Source: Tenrec ecaudatus
Lineage: Eukaryota; Chordata; Mammalia; Afrosoricida; Tenrecidae
DNA length: 64,000 nucleotides
Assembly (NCBI RefSeq): GCF_050624435.1
Contig: NC_134531.1
Location: forward strand, 252,726,812 to 252,790,811
Direction of reading: 5' to 3'
The position numbers and the translations under genes are program-made. The notes beneath the pieces are model-generated. The model worked only from the letters and a program-made list of their open reading frames with translations, was not told the DNA's origin and ran no database searches. Positions 34,784-47,785 of this stretch are shown here, one piece after another. Positions within the stretch are counted from its first letter, which is position 1. Every line of letters begins with the position of its first letter.

Positions 34784-35266
34784 CAATGGTTCTCAACCTG
34801 TGGGTCGCGACCCCTTTGGTGGTTAGAATGATCCCTTTTACAAGGGTTGCCTAAGACCATTGGAAAACACATATTTCCGATGGTCTTAGGAATTGAGTCA
34901 CCGATCCTCTATCTGTCTCCAGGTGGGTCCGCACACATACACATATGCCCACAGATGAGTACCCTGCGTGAAGACTGATATCCATGCTACACCATGCTTC
35001 CAGACAACATTTCATTTATTTGTCATTAGAAATAAATATGTCACAATATATAATTACATATTTTTTGTGATGAATCACTATGCTTTAATTATGTTCAATT
35101 TGTAACAATGAAAATATATCCAGCTTATCAGATTTACATTATGAATCATAACAGTAGCAAAATGAGAGTTATGAAGTAGCAATGAAAATAATTTTATGGT
35201 AGGGGGTCACCACAACATGAGGAACTGTGTTAAAGGGTCGCAGCATGAGGTAGGTTGAGGAGGTGG
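34784..35266 (+). mobile_element. SPIN-like non-autonomous hAT transposon
   Basis: The left end caatggttctcaacctgtgg continues into cgcgacccctttggtgg. A near-perfect internal palindrome follows (ctaagaccattgg and ccgatggtcttag about an acatatttccg core at 34,851-34,891), then ccgatcctctatctgtctcc. The right end includes atgaagtagcaatgaaaata, gggtcaccacaacatgagg and a worn inverted terminus near 35,251-35,266. This combination is that of SPIN elements, hAT transposons that spread horizontally among tetrapods including tenrecs. At about 480 bp it encodes no transposase. The family name is from memory. Confidence 0.8.
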
Positions 35267-35547
35267 TTTATGAAAATTAATTTTGATTTTGGCAAAAAAG
35301 GTATGATGAGTTCAGCTAGGGTTTGGGATTTCTTCACACTTTGGAATGAATTTGTTTCCGTGTCCTTTAAATCCCGATGAGAAAAACATTGACTTTATTA
35401 TCTAGACACATTGAACTAGGGAATTTACTTTCCTCTTTTCTGTTCAACCTCCCTCGTAACAGGTCAATTTTCATCCAGCAACCCTGGAAAAAGCTTGAAC
35501 TGATTCTAAGGTTTCATCATTTTTTACATATAATATAAACTGAAACT

Positions 35548-36655
35548 CTTTTCTGTTTTTTTTTTGGGGGGGGATGCTTACAGCTCTTATCACAATCTAT
35601 ATATATCCATTGTGTCAAACACATCTGTACATATGTTGTCATATTTTTCAAAAAATTTCTTTCTACTTGAGCCCCTGGCATCAGCTCCTCTTTCACCCCC
35701 ATCCTTTCCCATTTCCCCGTGATTATTTACAATGTTTTTTTCTTGTCTTACACTGACCACTGTCTCATTTCACTTACTTTCCTGCTGTTCATCCCCTGGG
35801 GTGGAGGCCATATGTTGATCATTGTGATAGGTTCCACCTTAGACGCCACCCACCCTCTACCCTTCCCCTCCTAGTATTGCTGCTCCCTTATTGTTCCTGA
35901 GGGGTTTATCCACTCTGGATTCCCTGTACTGTGAGCTCTTATCTGTACCAGTATACATGTTCTGGTCTAGCCATATTTATAATATAGAATTGGGATCATG
36001 ATGGTGTGTGCGTGTGGTAGGGGGGGAGCATTAAAGAACTAGAAGAAGGTTATGTGTTTCATCGGTGCTATACTGCACCCTGAATGGCTCTTCTCTTCAT
36101 TGTGGCTCTTCCAACAGGGGGTATGCAATTTACTACTGATGGACTTTAGGTCTCTACTCTGCCCTCCCCCTCATTCCCATTGATATGCTTTTTGATTATT
36201 TGTTTTGTTTTGTGTCTTTGATACCTGAGCCTATCAACACCTCATGATTATACAGGCTGGTGTGCTTCTTTCAAGTGGGTTTCTCTGCTTCTCAGCTATA
36301 TGGCTGCTTGTTTATCTTCAAGTCTATAAGATCCCAGATGTTATATCTTTTCATAGTTGGGCACCATCAGCTTTCATCACCACATTTGCTTATGCATCCA
36401 TTTTGTCTTCAGAGATTGTGTCAGGGAAGGTGAACATCACAGAGTGCCATCTTAATAGAAAAATTGGTCTTGTGTTGAGGGAGTCCTTGAGTAGACGCCC
36501 AATGTCCATCTGCTACTGTAATACTTCATAAATAAATATACGTACATAGATCTATACCCCTGTCCTTGTATATAACTGTATTTACATATATACATGCCTG
36601 TATTTAGACCTCTATAAGTGTCCTTTGTCTCCAAGTTCTTTTCTATATTTCCTTT
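35548..36655 (-). mobile_element. 5'-truncated L1, 3' UTR only
   Basis: A T-rich start at 35,558 is followed by the usual minus-strand 3' end (tgcttacagctcttatcac) and the UTR blocks ttgatcattgtgataggttc, gtgtgcttctttcaag, gatcccagatgttatatc and gggcaccatcagctttc, to about 36,655. No ORF2 is included. Confidence 0.8.
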
Positions 36656-36659
36656 ATTT

Positions 36660-37035
36660 TTTAAAAAAAAAAACAGTTTTATTGGCACTTAATCCACATA
36701 TCATGCAATTCTATATTCAGTTATATAAGAAAGTTGTACAATCATCACCACAATCAATTTAGGAACACTTTCTTCTTTCTTTCACTCATTGTTATTAGCT
36801 TCCCATTTCCCAGCGCCCTCCCCTTCCATACACCCAAGACTCAGTAAGCCAGTTACTGTCTCTGCAGATTTACGTATTCTGAATTCTGATACAAAAAATA
36901 TATACAAAATGACAACAGCAAACTAACAAAATGGTAAGTCAAATGTAGAAAAACCTCAAAGAGGAAGCAGAAAATATTAAAAACTAGAACAAATTTAATC
37001 ATGCCTATGGGAGTACAAAGTCTCATATTTCTCTT
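36660..37035 (-). mobile_element. Older L1 3' end
   Basis: An A/T-rich tract precedes 'cagttttattggcactt', 'cacatatcatgcaattc', 'agaaagttgtacaatcatc', 'attagcttcccatttcccag' and 'ttactgtctctgcagattta'. This older L1 3' end type also occurs at 39,591 and 47,960. Confidence 0.7.
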
Positions 37036-37039
37036 ACAC

Positions 37040-37118
37040 AGGAAGTGGTGCTTTTGAACTGCTGACCTTCCAATTAGCAGTACAATGCTTAACCACTATG
37101 CCCCCAAAGCTCTTCTGT
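37040..37118 (-). mobile_element. SINE head fragment
   Basis: 'gtggtgcttttgaactgctg', 'accttccaattagcag' and 'caatgcttaaccactatg' are the reverse complement of the SINE tRNA-like head. Confidence 0.6.
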
Positions 37119-37650
37119 TCACCCTAGGCTTACTCTTACTCTTTTGTCTTCAATATGCAACTAATTAATCCTAAATATACTATATTTATTTGTGGTACAA
37201 GTATAAATTATCATCCCTATTCTACCACCACAGTAGCACGTAGATTTAAGAAGGGAGGAAGTTTTTGAATTTGTTTATTATTATTTTTTCATTATCTTGA
37301 ATACTATCAAATCCTTTTTAGTGCTCAGTAAATATGTGTTGAATAAATGACAGAAACAATACTCCTTTGCTGAAAAATATTTAATGATCCTTCATTATTT
37401 TTCAAACGAAATCCATTTTCCATGTTTTGTTGTTGCAAATACTCCACCTTCTGACTTTGTCTCCCTTCCCCTTGTTTTCTTCCTCTCTGTTCAGTGTACT
37501 TAGCCATGGACATCACCTCATTGTTCTTTGCATTAAGTTCAAACTAAACTTAATGAACTTGCTCATAATGTTTCCTTAACATCTTCTTTATCCTTCTGCT
37601 CCATTCTCCTTATCCATGAGTTCAATTTGATTTCCTCAAGAGGACTTGTT
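37119..37650. other. Unassigned interval
   Basis: No gene or repeat family is recognised. Confidence 0.4.
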
Positions 37651-38165
37651 AGGTTCCTAGGCATACAGCATAATATGCAACGAACAAAACACTGCACTGT
37701 CTTGAGCCATCCTCACAATTGCCTATATTTGCTTCCATTGTTGCAGCTGCTGCCAATTCATCTTGTCGAAGGCCTTCCTCTTTTGTGCTGACCCTCTATA
37801 TTACCAAGTATGCTATCTTTGACCGGTGGCTGGTCTCTCTGACATGTCCCAAGTAAGTGAGATGAAGTCTCACTATCCTTGCCTTTAAAACCACTCTGGC
37901 TGTACTTCTTCCAAAACAGATATTCTTGTTTTTTCTTGTGGCAGTCTGTTGTACTTTCAATATGATTAGCCAAAGCCACAAATCAAATGTACTGATTCTC
38001 CTTCAGTCTTCTATATTCAGTGTCCAAGTTTTACATGCATATCGGGTACCTGAAAATACCATGAATTTGGTGAGGGGCTCCTTAGTCCTCTATGTGACAG
38101 CATTGCTCTTCAACACTTTAAAGTGATTTTGTGTGTTGCTACCCCAAGGGTCTTAACAACTGGCA
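37651..38165 (-). mobile_element. RTE LINE 3' fragment
   Basis: The tail (gcaacgaacaaaacactgc, tgagccatcctcacaattg) and the 3' UTR and ORF end (tcgaaggccttcctctttt, ctctgacatgtcccaag, ccactctggctgtacttc, tttacatgcatatcgg, aaaataccatgaatttgg) follow the minus-strand RTE order. Confidence 0.8.
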
Positions 38166-38729
38166 GTCATTGGATGTTGGTTTGGATCTCTCATGTTTAC
38201 GGTGCACCATGAATGGTGACCTTACACTTAAACACAATTACTTTCCTACCTGTATTTCTCAAATACACTTACACTACTTATTTTCATGCCCTCCTTGCTT
38301 TATTATGACATGTATTAACCTGGTAAGTATGGTTCTGCTACTGTGAATGACTTATTGAAAGTTCTACCCCATTACCTACCCTTATTGTTTGTGTAAATTG
38401 TGTCAAGTCACTTAAGAGTTTAAACTGTACAAGTCAACAATTCATGTTTTACAATTGATATCTGGTTTAAATGAACATAATTTAGTATTTACATTCTATA
38501 CCATAGGCTGAATTAATGACACTATCAATAGAATCACCTTATACCTCAAGGGGATGTTTGAGCATGTATTCTCACATAAAATTACACTGATATCTTGAAG
38601 GTGAACCACAGATGTATACAAACCATAGATACATGAATTTTCACATTTGGGGCTTTCACTTAATTCTACCCCCAACCTAAGAGCAGTGATTATGTATGAC
38701 ATGCCCGTGCTTGATACTCATCCTCATGT
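38166..38729. other. Unassigned interval
   Basis: No gene or repeat is firmly recognised. The leftmost part could be decayed RTE continuing from 38,165. Confidence 0.35.
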
Positions 38730-39590
38730 GCTATAGCAACGTGTGGTGAAGAAATTAGATAATGCCCGACTATCTAAAAAACAGCATTGGGGGGTCTTAA
38801 AACTTGTTTTCAAACAACCAGCCATTTAAGTGAGACATCAACAAAGTCCACATCGAAGAAGCACACCAGCTTGTATGATCCAAAGATTATAAATGATAAA
38901 ATCCAAATCCAAATGAAAGAATGGTATCAGTTTACAGAAGGCTTTGGATGACAGTGGAAACCCCAAATCCACTTGCAGTGTCCACACATGGATTAAGTCC
39001 CCAGTGAATCCTCTCTGACCATAGTTGTGGGGTGAGTCATCAGAGAGAGCATTGTAACCTTTGTTATAGCAAAGGTTGTTAGGTTAGAATGCAGTAACAT
39101 ACCATTTGGTCTCTTTTTGACCCATTCTTAAATTGTTTTAGGTTTAAAAAAAGTGAAGTGGAAAGACATGTGGATTATGCCCTTGGTGAATTACCCCTCA
39201 CCACAGACCAGAGATGTCAATATCCCTGCTATCATGCCAAATACATTGGAAAGTGGATTGTTGCTGGTGCTGTAAGGTTAAAACTTGCCACCTTATCATT
39301 TGACTGACCATTTCAAATTTGTTACCATTTTAAAATATTTTCTCATTTCTTTTAGATTGAGTTTTTTCCTGTTTTACTTTATTTTGTTATTTTGTCTTTT
39401 GCTTTTTAAATGTTACCCTATACATAAAATCCTGGAGAAGTAAATCTGTAGAGAAAGTAATTGGATTAATGGTTCCTTGAGGTATGACAGGAGTGGTTGG
39501 GGGGAAATGAGAACTAATAACAATGAGTACAAGACAGAAGAAAATGTTCTAAAATTGATTGTGCTGATGATTGTACACTTATCTTTTTCC
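38730..39590 (+). mobile_element. L1 3' UTR, plus strand
   Basis: Blocks such as 'gtggtgaagaaatt', 'cacaccagcttgtatgatcc', 'gatgacagtggaaacccc' and 'attaatggttccttgagg' match, in the same order, the split plus-strand L1 at 56,130 and 58,464. The 3' end near 39,590 meets the 3' end of a minus-strand L1 tail to tail. Confidence 0.7.
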
Positions 39591-40615
39591 AAAAATTTTA
39601 TTGGCAAATAATTTACATATCATATTATTCAATAGTTCAGTCAGTCATGTCATGGAGGATTGTACAATCAGTCCCACATCAGTTTTAGAAAAAAACCCAC
39701 CACCATAGATAAAGTAACTTTAAGATGGTTGCTGCAATCACAATTTATACCTGTGCTCCCTCCTCTTCCTGTTTTCCTCAGTTACTCCCGAGATACCCTT
39801 TCTCTCCTTACCCCCCTCCACAATATTCCCTACATACCCCTGTATCCTTTATCATAATATGCACCCACTCCCCTTGTGCTTCACAGCTGGGAGACTGAAA
39901 AGTATCCAAAACAAAATTGCATGAAGGTGGTAATGTGAAAACCTAACAGTATACAGAGGAAAATGCCAATAGTGTGTAAGAAGGAAATGACCACCGACAA
40001 TATGAAAAGTCCAGGGAAGAAATTTCTGTCCTGGAACCGGCAAGAAATGCTTGCATCCGGAACAAATTCAAGTAGCATCTATAGGGTGGTCAACTAGGCA
40101 AGTGTCGAGTTGGACCCAGCAAAATCATGAATATGATGCTCTCTGCCTTTAGCAAGGCTGATGGAGCCTCTCACACATGGCTAGAGCGGATGTGCCAGTG
40201 GCCCCGTCTGACCAGAAACTCTGCAGATGAGTTAGGGTTCTCATCATCCCCCATAGCCCTCCAGGAAGTTACTGTTCATAAGTTTTGCTCTGAAACTTTG
40301 CTCTTCACTGTCTTTGAGATTTGTAATTGTTATCTTTGGATCACACAATCTGGTATATCTCTTCCCTGTACTTAATTGACTCTCACTCAGATGGCTGCTT
40401 GTTTAAATATAAGCCATTAAGACCCCAGATACTATTCCTATTGAAAGCCAGCACCCTCTGCTTTCTTCACCACACTTTGCTGTAGCACCCTTATCTACAG
40501 TGATTGTTTCATGAAGGTGAGTATTGAGCAGGTCCATAATGTAAGAACTGATTGTTCTTAAGTGGGAGCTAGGATTTAGTGTGAATGACAAACCTATTCC
40601 TGGACCTTTGTTTTG
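39591..40615 (-). mobile_element. Older L1 3' UTR
   Basis: From 'attttattggcaaataat' and 'acatatcatattattcaat' the minus-strand UTR runs through 'taagaccccagatactat', 'caccctctgctttcttcacc' and 'gtgattgtttcatgaagg'. It matches the older L1 at 48,562-49,400. Confidence 0.7.
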
Positions 40616-40619
40616 ATTT

Positions 40620-43600
40620 TATTTATTTATGTTTTAATTAATTTGCTGTAATTTGGAAGCCAATACAAAAGTCATATCATTCCATAGTTGAATCGTGCCA
40701 AACCTAATTGTACACATTCTTGAATACTCATACATGTTTTGCTAAACATGCTTTTCCTTTCTGTACTTCCTGAAATTATCTATCTCTTGTCACCCCACCC
40801 CCACCCAAACACCTGCTTCCCCCAAAACCCTGTTTTCTTTTCTTTCAGTGTAGGCTGAACATCCCTGGATTTTATTTAAAAAAATAATAAAGCAAATAAC
40901 GCAGCTTCCAGAGCGTGAACCCCAATGACAACGCACATCTGAGATACACCCTAATACAAACGAGAATTCGCATAATATAACAGGATGGCCACTGCAGGGT
41001 TACCAAGATAATACATGTCTTAATACCGCGTACCTGGTATAGTTATACCAAGCCCTTGTTTGTTCGCCAACCAACAGTAAACTGCTCTTGGTACAACTGT
41101 CTTCTTCTGCCTCAGACACTATGTATTTTACGTGCTAAATTCCTCAGGGTACATATGTGCCTGTGATAGAGTCCAGTGCCCCCAGTAGAGTCCTCACCTG
41201 GGGTCTCATTGATACAGCGTCTGGGACATGATGTCTACCCCAAAGGTCAGGCTTCAGTGTCCCAGTGTTCTGAGGCACCCTTCCTGAGTTCCCAGTTTAC
41301 CCTCATACAGCCTAGGTCAGTTCTGCCCTCCTGCTGCACATCACTAAAAACCCTCCCTACCTAATAATCCAAAGAGCATCCTTCTTTCTCCTCCCCCAAC
41401 CTGGAGATCAGCATCCTTCCCCTCCCTATAAAAGACATGCACAATTTTGACTGGTCCCACCTCTCTCCTAAGGTGCCTCTCCCATCAATAAGCCTCATCC
41501 CTCTGACACGGCTGCCTCCCTCTCTGGAAGACTTCGCCCCAGGTCCGCGTGGCAACCACTCAGCAACTACATGCCCCTGCCCCCTGGCCATTTGATTCCA
41601 ACTGTTGTGAGGTGCCCACCAGCCAAGTGACTTACACTATACTTATCTGGAGCGAAAGGTGTGTGGTACATTGGCACTGGTCCAGCTCTTTACCAGGCTG
41701 TCTGGTACCCAGCCAGAAAACTGGATGCCCTGCAAGCTTGAACTTGTCCCCGTTCTGCTGTTTGTTCACTTGGCATAAGGTCTTCCAGATCGCTCCATTA
41801 GTTCGGGTGTTTCTCTGTTTTATCGCTGTTTTTTCAGGGAGGCATAGTACTGCACTGTATGTATGCACCAGCGTTTTACTATCCACTCCTCTATCGATGG
41901 AGATTTAGGGTGTTTCTAGCTTCTTGCTGTTAACTGTGCTGCAATGAACATGGGGGAGCAAGTGTCTGTTTGTGACGTGTTTCTTATTTCTTTTGGGTAC
42001 ATATGCCCAGTACTGATATTGTGGGGTCACATGGTAGTTCAATTTCCATCTGTTTTTGGTATTGCCACATTGCCTTCCACAGTGATTGTACATATTTACA
42101 AGTTCACCAGCAGTGAAGAGAATTCCTGTCCCCTACATTGGTTGTTCTCAGTTGTTTTTTTTAAATCATCTACAGAAATGGTCATAAGGTGGTATCTCAT
42201 TTTTGTTTTCCTTTGCATTTCCTACATGGCTTATGATCTGGAACACTTCCTCAAGTGTTTATTAAGCATCCCAGTGTTATGCTGCATGAATTCTCAATTC
42301 AGGTTTTTGCCCATCTTCTCAGAGGGTTATTAGGATTTTTTCCTTGTTATAAGCTTGTAAAATTCTGTAAATCTTAATAATTAGTCCTTTGTCTGTTATG
42401 TGGGTATGAAATATCTTTTCCCAGTCTGTGGGTTTTCTTTTAAACTTTGAAAATAAAGTCTTTCAATGTACACAAATGTTTTATATTTAATAGTTCTCAA
42501 TCATTTATTTTATCATCCACATAGTGTGTCCTTTGTTAATTCTTCTAGCCCATGTATTCCCTATATTGGGGCTCCTCCCAATTTCCTCACTGATGATGCT
42601 GATTGCTTTGGGTTTTACATCTAAGTCTTTAGTCCACCTTGAGTTTGTTTTAGTGCATGCAGTGAGATATGGGTCTTGTTTCATTCTTCTATCTTGGACG
42701 TCCAGGTCTTTCAACACCATTTTTGAAGAGGCCATCTGCTTCACATTTAACGTATTGAGGGCCTTTGTTGAAAATCAGTTGTCTGCATATGGATGTTTTT
42801 ATCTCTGAGTTTTCAGTGCTGGTCCATTGATCCGACTGTCTATCATTATATCTGTAGCGAATGCTTTGACAATTGTGCCTGTATAATAGGTTCTGTGGTT
42901 AGTAATGCAATGATACCTACTTTGTTTTTCTTCTTGAGGAGTTCTTTTCTTATCCTGTCCTCCTTCCCTTTCCATATGAAGTTAGTAATCAGTTTTCCCA
43001 TTTCTTTGAAGGATGATGCTGGATTTTGGATCGGGATTACATTGAATTTGTCGACTGCTTTAGGTGGTATTGATATTTTCATTATATCGAGTCTGCCGAA
43101 TCACGAATATAGAATATACTTCCATTTGTGTAGATCCTCTTTGGTGACTTATAGTAATATTCTGTACTTTTTTGTACAGGTTTTATGTTTGGTTATGTTT
43201 ATTCATAGGTACATTGGCTATGTGTGGCTATTGTGAATGGTTCTAATCCCTTGATATCATTTTCTGAGTTACCATCGCTGATATATAAGAGCTTAATTAT
43301 TTCTGCTCGTTAATTCTGTGTCCTGCTACTCTACTGAAATTCTCTATTGTTTTCAACAGTTATATTGTGAACCCCTTAGGGGCTGATACAGCTCTTACAA
43401 CCATCCATAAATCAATGTATCGATATATCAAGCACAATTGATCATATGTTGCCATCATCATTTTCAAAACATTTTCTTTGTATTTGAGCCCTTGGTATCT
43501 GCTACCTTCTCTTCCCCCGCTCACACCCTCATGAACCCTTGAAAAATTATAAATTATTATTATTTTAATATTTTACAGTGTGCATTGCCTCCCTTCACCC

Positions 43601-46000
43601 ATATTTGTGTTGTTTATCCCCTTGGGAGGGTTGTTATACATAAATCATTGTAATTGATTCTCTCTTTCTCCCTCTTCTCCCACAACCTTCCCCCTACCCT
43701 CATGGGATCACTACTCCCACTTATGTTCCTCATGGGTTTATCTATCCTGGATTCCATGTGTTGAGAACTGTGATCTATATGAGTTTTCATGCTCTGGTCT
43801 AACCGGATTTCTATGCTAAACCTGGGGTCATGATACTGGAGGGTTCTTTGTTAAGTTTGCTAGCTGTTTGTCGATTTTGTTGATCCTTTCAAAGAACCAA
43901 TTTTTTGCTCTGTTGATTCTTTCCATTGTCTTCTGCTTTCCAGTTCATTTATGTCCACTCTAATTTTTATATCTTTTCTTTTGGTCTTAGAAGGATTATG
44001 TTGTTGGCTCTTTTCTATCTGTTGAAGGTGCTGAGTTAAGGTACCGACCATACTTTTTTCATGAGTGCATTTATTGCCGTAAATTTAATTATGATAACAG
44101 CCTTTGCTGTGCTGCATAGATTTGGGTATATTGTATTATCCTTCTCATTAGTTTCTAGGGACTTATTATTTCCTCTCCCATTTTGGTTAATACCAATTTG
44201 TTTTTAAGAAACATGTTACTTAGTCTACAGGTATTTTTCTTCGTTCTTGCTATTATAAATTTCAAATTTTTTGACATTGTGATCAGAGAAGGTGGTCTGA
44301 ATTACCTCTATGTGTTTGAATTTTCTCAAGCTTGACTTGTATCCCAGCATGTAGTCTATTTTCAAGAATGAACTTTGTGCATTGGAGAAGAACGTGTAAT
44401 TTTTTATATTATTAGGAGAGTTCTCAAAATGTCTATTAAGTTGAGTTGTTTGATTGTATTATTCACCTCTTCAGTTGTGGAGTTTCTAACCTCTTGATCT
44501 ATCTTTCTTTGAGAGCGGTGTATTAAAATCCCTGCTAGAATTGTTGATCCAGTGACTTCTCTGTTCATCTCTTTGAGAATTTGGTTGACAAATTGCAAAG
44601 ATCTTTTGTTGGGCTCATACATGTTTATTATCTTTATGGGTTCTTGGTCTGCTGATCCCCTGAGCATTATGTAATACCCACTCATATTTCTCATCTCATG
44701 TACCTTGAGGTCTCTTTTGTCCAAAATTAGTATTGCCACCCATGATTTTTTTTAATTGCCATTTGCTTGGTAAAAATTTCACTAACCTTTGATTTTTAGT
44801 CTATTTTTATTTGTGAGTTTGAGATATGTCTCTTGAAAGCAGAAGATTGATGGATTTCGTTGTCTAATCCAGTTTGCTCCTCTTTGTTTTCTAATATGTG
44901 CATTCAAATGATGCACATTCAATGTAATTAAACATAAATGTAGACTGATTACTGCCATCTTATATTATTTGTGTTTAGTATTTTCCTCTTTACTCCTTTA
45001 TTGGATGGTATGTGTATGTCTTCATATCTCCATCATATCTATAATGTTTTCGTTATTATTTTCAGTGTGCTGGTTTCAGGGTGGTGTTATATCCTGTGGT
45101 GGTCTCATGTTTGACTGCTGCGTTTGGTTTTCTGCCCATAAAGGATTGGAAAGTATTTTTTTGTAATGATGATTTTGTTTTTAAGAATTCTCTAAATTCC
45201 TCATATAAGAAACTGTTAATACCTCCTTTAAATTTGATGGAGAGCCTTGCTACATAAAGGATACTTGGACTGAAATTGTGTTCTTCATCTTTCAGAACAC
45301 GTTGCTCCAGTTTCTTCTTTCCTGCATTGTCTCTGTTGACACGCCTGAGCTCATTCTTCTCTGTTAATCTTTATATGTGACTGCTTTTTAATCTCTAGCT
45401 GCTGTAATGATTCTCTCCTTTTCCCTGAAATTGGATAATTTGACTACTATATGTCTTAACATGTTTGGTGGTGGTGGTGGGGTTAATCTAAATGGAATTG
45501 TCTCTGCTTCCTGAATGGTTACTCTGTCCTCCCTTGTACAATTGTGGAAATTTCCTTCTAAGAATCCCCTTATTATTTTAGCTGAAGGGTTATTTCTATT
45601 TCCCGCTGCTGCAGGATCCCAATAATTCAAATATGGTTTCATTTCATGGAATCCCACATGCTCCTCAAACTTTCTTCAGATTCTTCTTCTTTTTTTGTTT
45701 GAGAGTCTCTCTCATTTGCTGAATTCTGCCTGCTTATCTTTGAGATCATTAATGTGGTTCTCCATCTCTGTCATTCCATTATCAATACCCTGTACTTTTC
45801 TAACGATTTCTGCTATGTATTTCCTTATAGCCTGGAATTACCTTCAGTGTGAGGATTCTAGTATTTCTATTTTTCCATTTGTTTTCAGGATTGATCCTCT
45901 AATTTCCTGAATGGCACTAAGTAATATTCCAAACACTCTTTCACTGGCAGTTCAAAGCTCCTTCTTCTGTGTAAACTGTCATGCTTGGGTCATCCTCCGG
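40620..46000 (-). mobile_element. Long decayed minus-strand L1 with ORF2 and part of ORF1
   Basis: A 3' UTR of about 1 kb (40,620-41,630) precedes ORF2. Its C-terminus is at 41,886-41,632 (VHTYSAVLC). Inner parts are at 42,744-42,505 (RMKQDPYLTACTKTNSRWTKD) and 43,082-42,846 (ISIPPKAVDKFNVIPIQ, ITNFIWKGKE). The endonuclease end is at 44,739-44,404 (AILILDKRDLKV, IKIINMYEPNKRS). ORF2 should begin near 44,960. ORF1 remains lie at 45,657-45,388 (LRHIVVKLSNFREKERI). The right border is uncertain, and more ORF1 or 5' UTR may extend beyond 46,000. It is interrupted at 43,372-43,845 by another L1 3' end and is inactive. Confidence 0.8.
43372..43845 (-). mobile_element. L1 3' end nested in an older L1
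   Basis: Within ORF2 of the surrounding L1 a common L1 3' end appears (aggggctgatacagctctt, caaccatccataaatcaat, ggttctaac-like blocks, then 'ctggggtcatgatactgg'). ORF2 text resumes at about 43,845 with tttgttaagtttgctagc. Confidence 0.75.
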
Positions 46001-47199
46001 AATTGCCTGGTTTTTTTTTTTCCCTCTCAATAATTTATGGCAGCTGCAAATGCTCACTGTTGCTTGTGTGGCATCATGGGTGAGCTGATGATCGAGTGTT
46101 ATCTTCTGGGATGTGTGTGGGAGTACTGGCTCTTTACTTTAAGAAAGGATTGCATAGATGGAGAGGAAGTGTAAGTTGGGTGCAAGTGATAATCAGAATT
46201 TAGGTACTCTGGAGCAGATTTTACATGTTGATATTAATCATAGGAAGCTTATACTTAGGTATTGTAATTGTTAATGAGTTGAAGAGTAGGATATGGAAGA
46301 TGCATTTTATATTGGTAAGTTAAAAGAGGTTGTGTGTTGCTGAGGAGGAAGGAACAGGTTCCAGGGGTTATCGTGTTTGGGGTAAGGGAGAGAGAGCTCC
46401 AGTGAATCTACAAGAGTCCCTTATGTCTCTTGTGTCTTTTTTAGGAAAATTGCATACGTTCTGTTAATGCGCTTACTACAGTAGGTTCTTGTTCAGCTCA
46501 GAACTATCTGCTCCTTGCGCGTTGTCCTAGGGTTTAAATGGGTATTATAGTGGATGCCCTAGAGAGGAGGACCATCAGACTATAGTCTGGATACTAATTC
46601 AGAAGTCTGCCTGTCCTGTAGTGAGAAAGCATCCAGGGAACCTGGAAATGCTGGGTTCCATTTCTACTGGTGTGTGAAGAACTCTGTGATTCTTTTCTCA
46701 AAACAAAATAAGAACACCTCCATCAACCTCCTAGAACCTGCTGGTGGTGGATTCTAAGAGCTCCTCTGTAACCCCATTGCTGAGACTCTCTCCAACTGGC
46801 TGGTTATATTCACCTGAAGATGTGAGCTGAGCTTGGCTAGCGATTAACACCAAGGGGTGCTTTGAATAGCCCAGCCACTTCCCCATGCTGGCGAGACACT
46901 GGTGTGGAGAGGAGGGGGGAAGTTGTGAGGGGGAAAGAAGAAGAAAACAAAAAAAAAAGAAAGAAAGAAACAGGGAACTGTTGCTACTGCACCGATAAGG
47001 AAACAAAGCTCAAGAGGGAGATATGAATAAGGACCAATAGCAGTGACAAGCACAGTTCTCTGTTATAACCAGCTAAAAGGAAGCCTGAGGTGCTGAAAGA
47101 CCTGGTCTCATGTCCCAGCCCCCCAATAAGACTACCTTGTCAGCAAATCTGGTGATCCCATAGTGACCTGTTCACATGGGCATCAGTGCCGTCTTCCTG
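46001..47199 (-). other. Unassigned, possibly the 5' UTR of the long L1
   Basis: The stretch follows ORF1 of the minus-strand L1 and has purine- and pyrimidine-rich tracts, which would suit an L1 5' UTR. No other L1 in the window retains this region for comparison. Open frames of 69-91 codons (46,731-47,053 minus) are not recognised. Confidence 0.35.
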
Positions 47200-47285
47200 T
47201 ACAACTCCTCTGAAGGTGATTGTGAACAATCGAATTGTATGGTTTTGTGAATTATATACCAACAAAACTTTTAAGTTAAAAAAAT
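47200..47285 (+). mobile_element. L1-like 3' tail
   Basis: 'gaattatataccaacaaaac' followed by a short A-rich tract matches the L1 3' tail at 58,790-58,815 (gaattatatgccaataaaac). Confidence 0.5.
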
Positions 47286-47302
47286 AAAGATAACTGGTAA
47301 TG

Positions 47303-47785
47303 CGCTGACCTCCCTTTCTGCCGCTGCTGCCGCCATGGCAACTGTGAAAAGCCTGTGGCGAAGGGGGGTAAAAAAAAGAAGCAGGCTCTGAAGTTCATGC
47401 TGGATTGCACCCACCCTGTAGAAGATGGAATCATGGACGCTGCCAATTTTGAGCAGTTTATTCAGGACAGAATCAAGGTGAGTGGGAAAGGCGGTAATCT
47501 TGGGGGAGGAGTCGTAACCATTGAAAGAAGCAAGAGCACGATTACGGTAACCTCTGAGGTGCCTTTCTCCAAAAGGTATTTGAGTTATCTCACACAAAAA
47601 AATATTTGAAGAATAATCTACATGATTGGTTGCGTGTGGTGGCCAACAGCAAAGAAAGCTATGAATTACACTACTTCCAGATTAACCCGGATGAGGAAGA
47701 GGAGGAAGGTGAGGATTAAGTCTTCTCGGGAATATTTTGTATAAGCCCTTTAATAAAACTTGGGAACTAAAAAAATAAAAAAAAA
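47303..47785 (+). pseudogene. RPL22 (pseudogene): RPL22 processed pseudogene
   Basis: The parent gene encodes ribosomal protein L22 of the large subunit. This copy is intronless: ATG at 47,335, coding sequence to the TAA at 47,717-47,719, AATAAA at 47,752-47,757 and an A-rich tail from about 47,768, so it is a retrocopy. The central frame reads [32 protein letters not shown] and [15 protein letters not shown]. After a second shift it reads [14 protein letters not shown] and EEEEEGED. Two frameshifts disable it: a 1-bp loss near 47,352 and a shift near 47,585-47,600. Length is otherwise full (about 128 codons). Flanking duplications are unclear (ataactgg on the left, ataacttg on the right). 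Confidence 0.93.
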
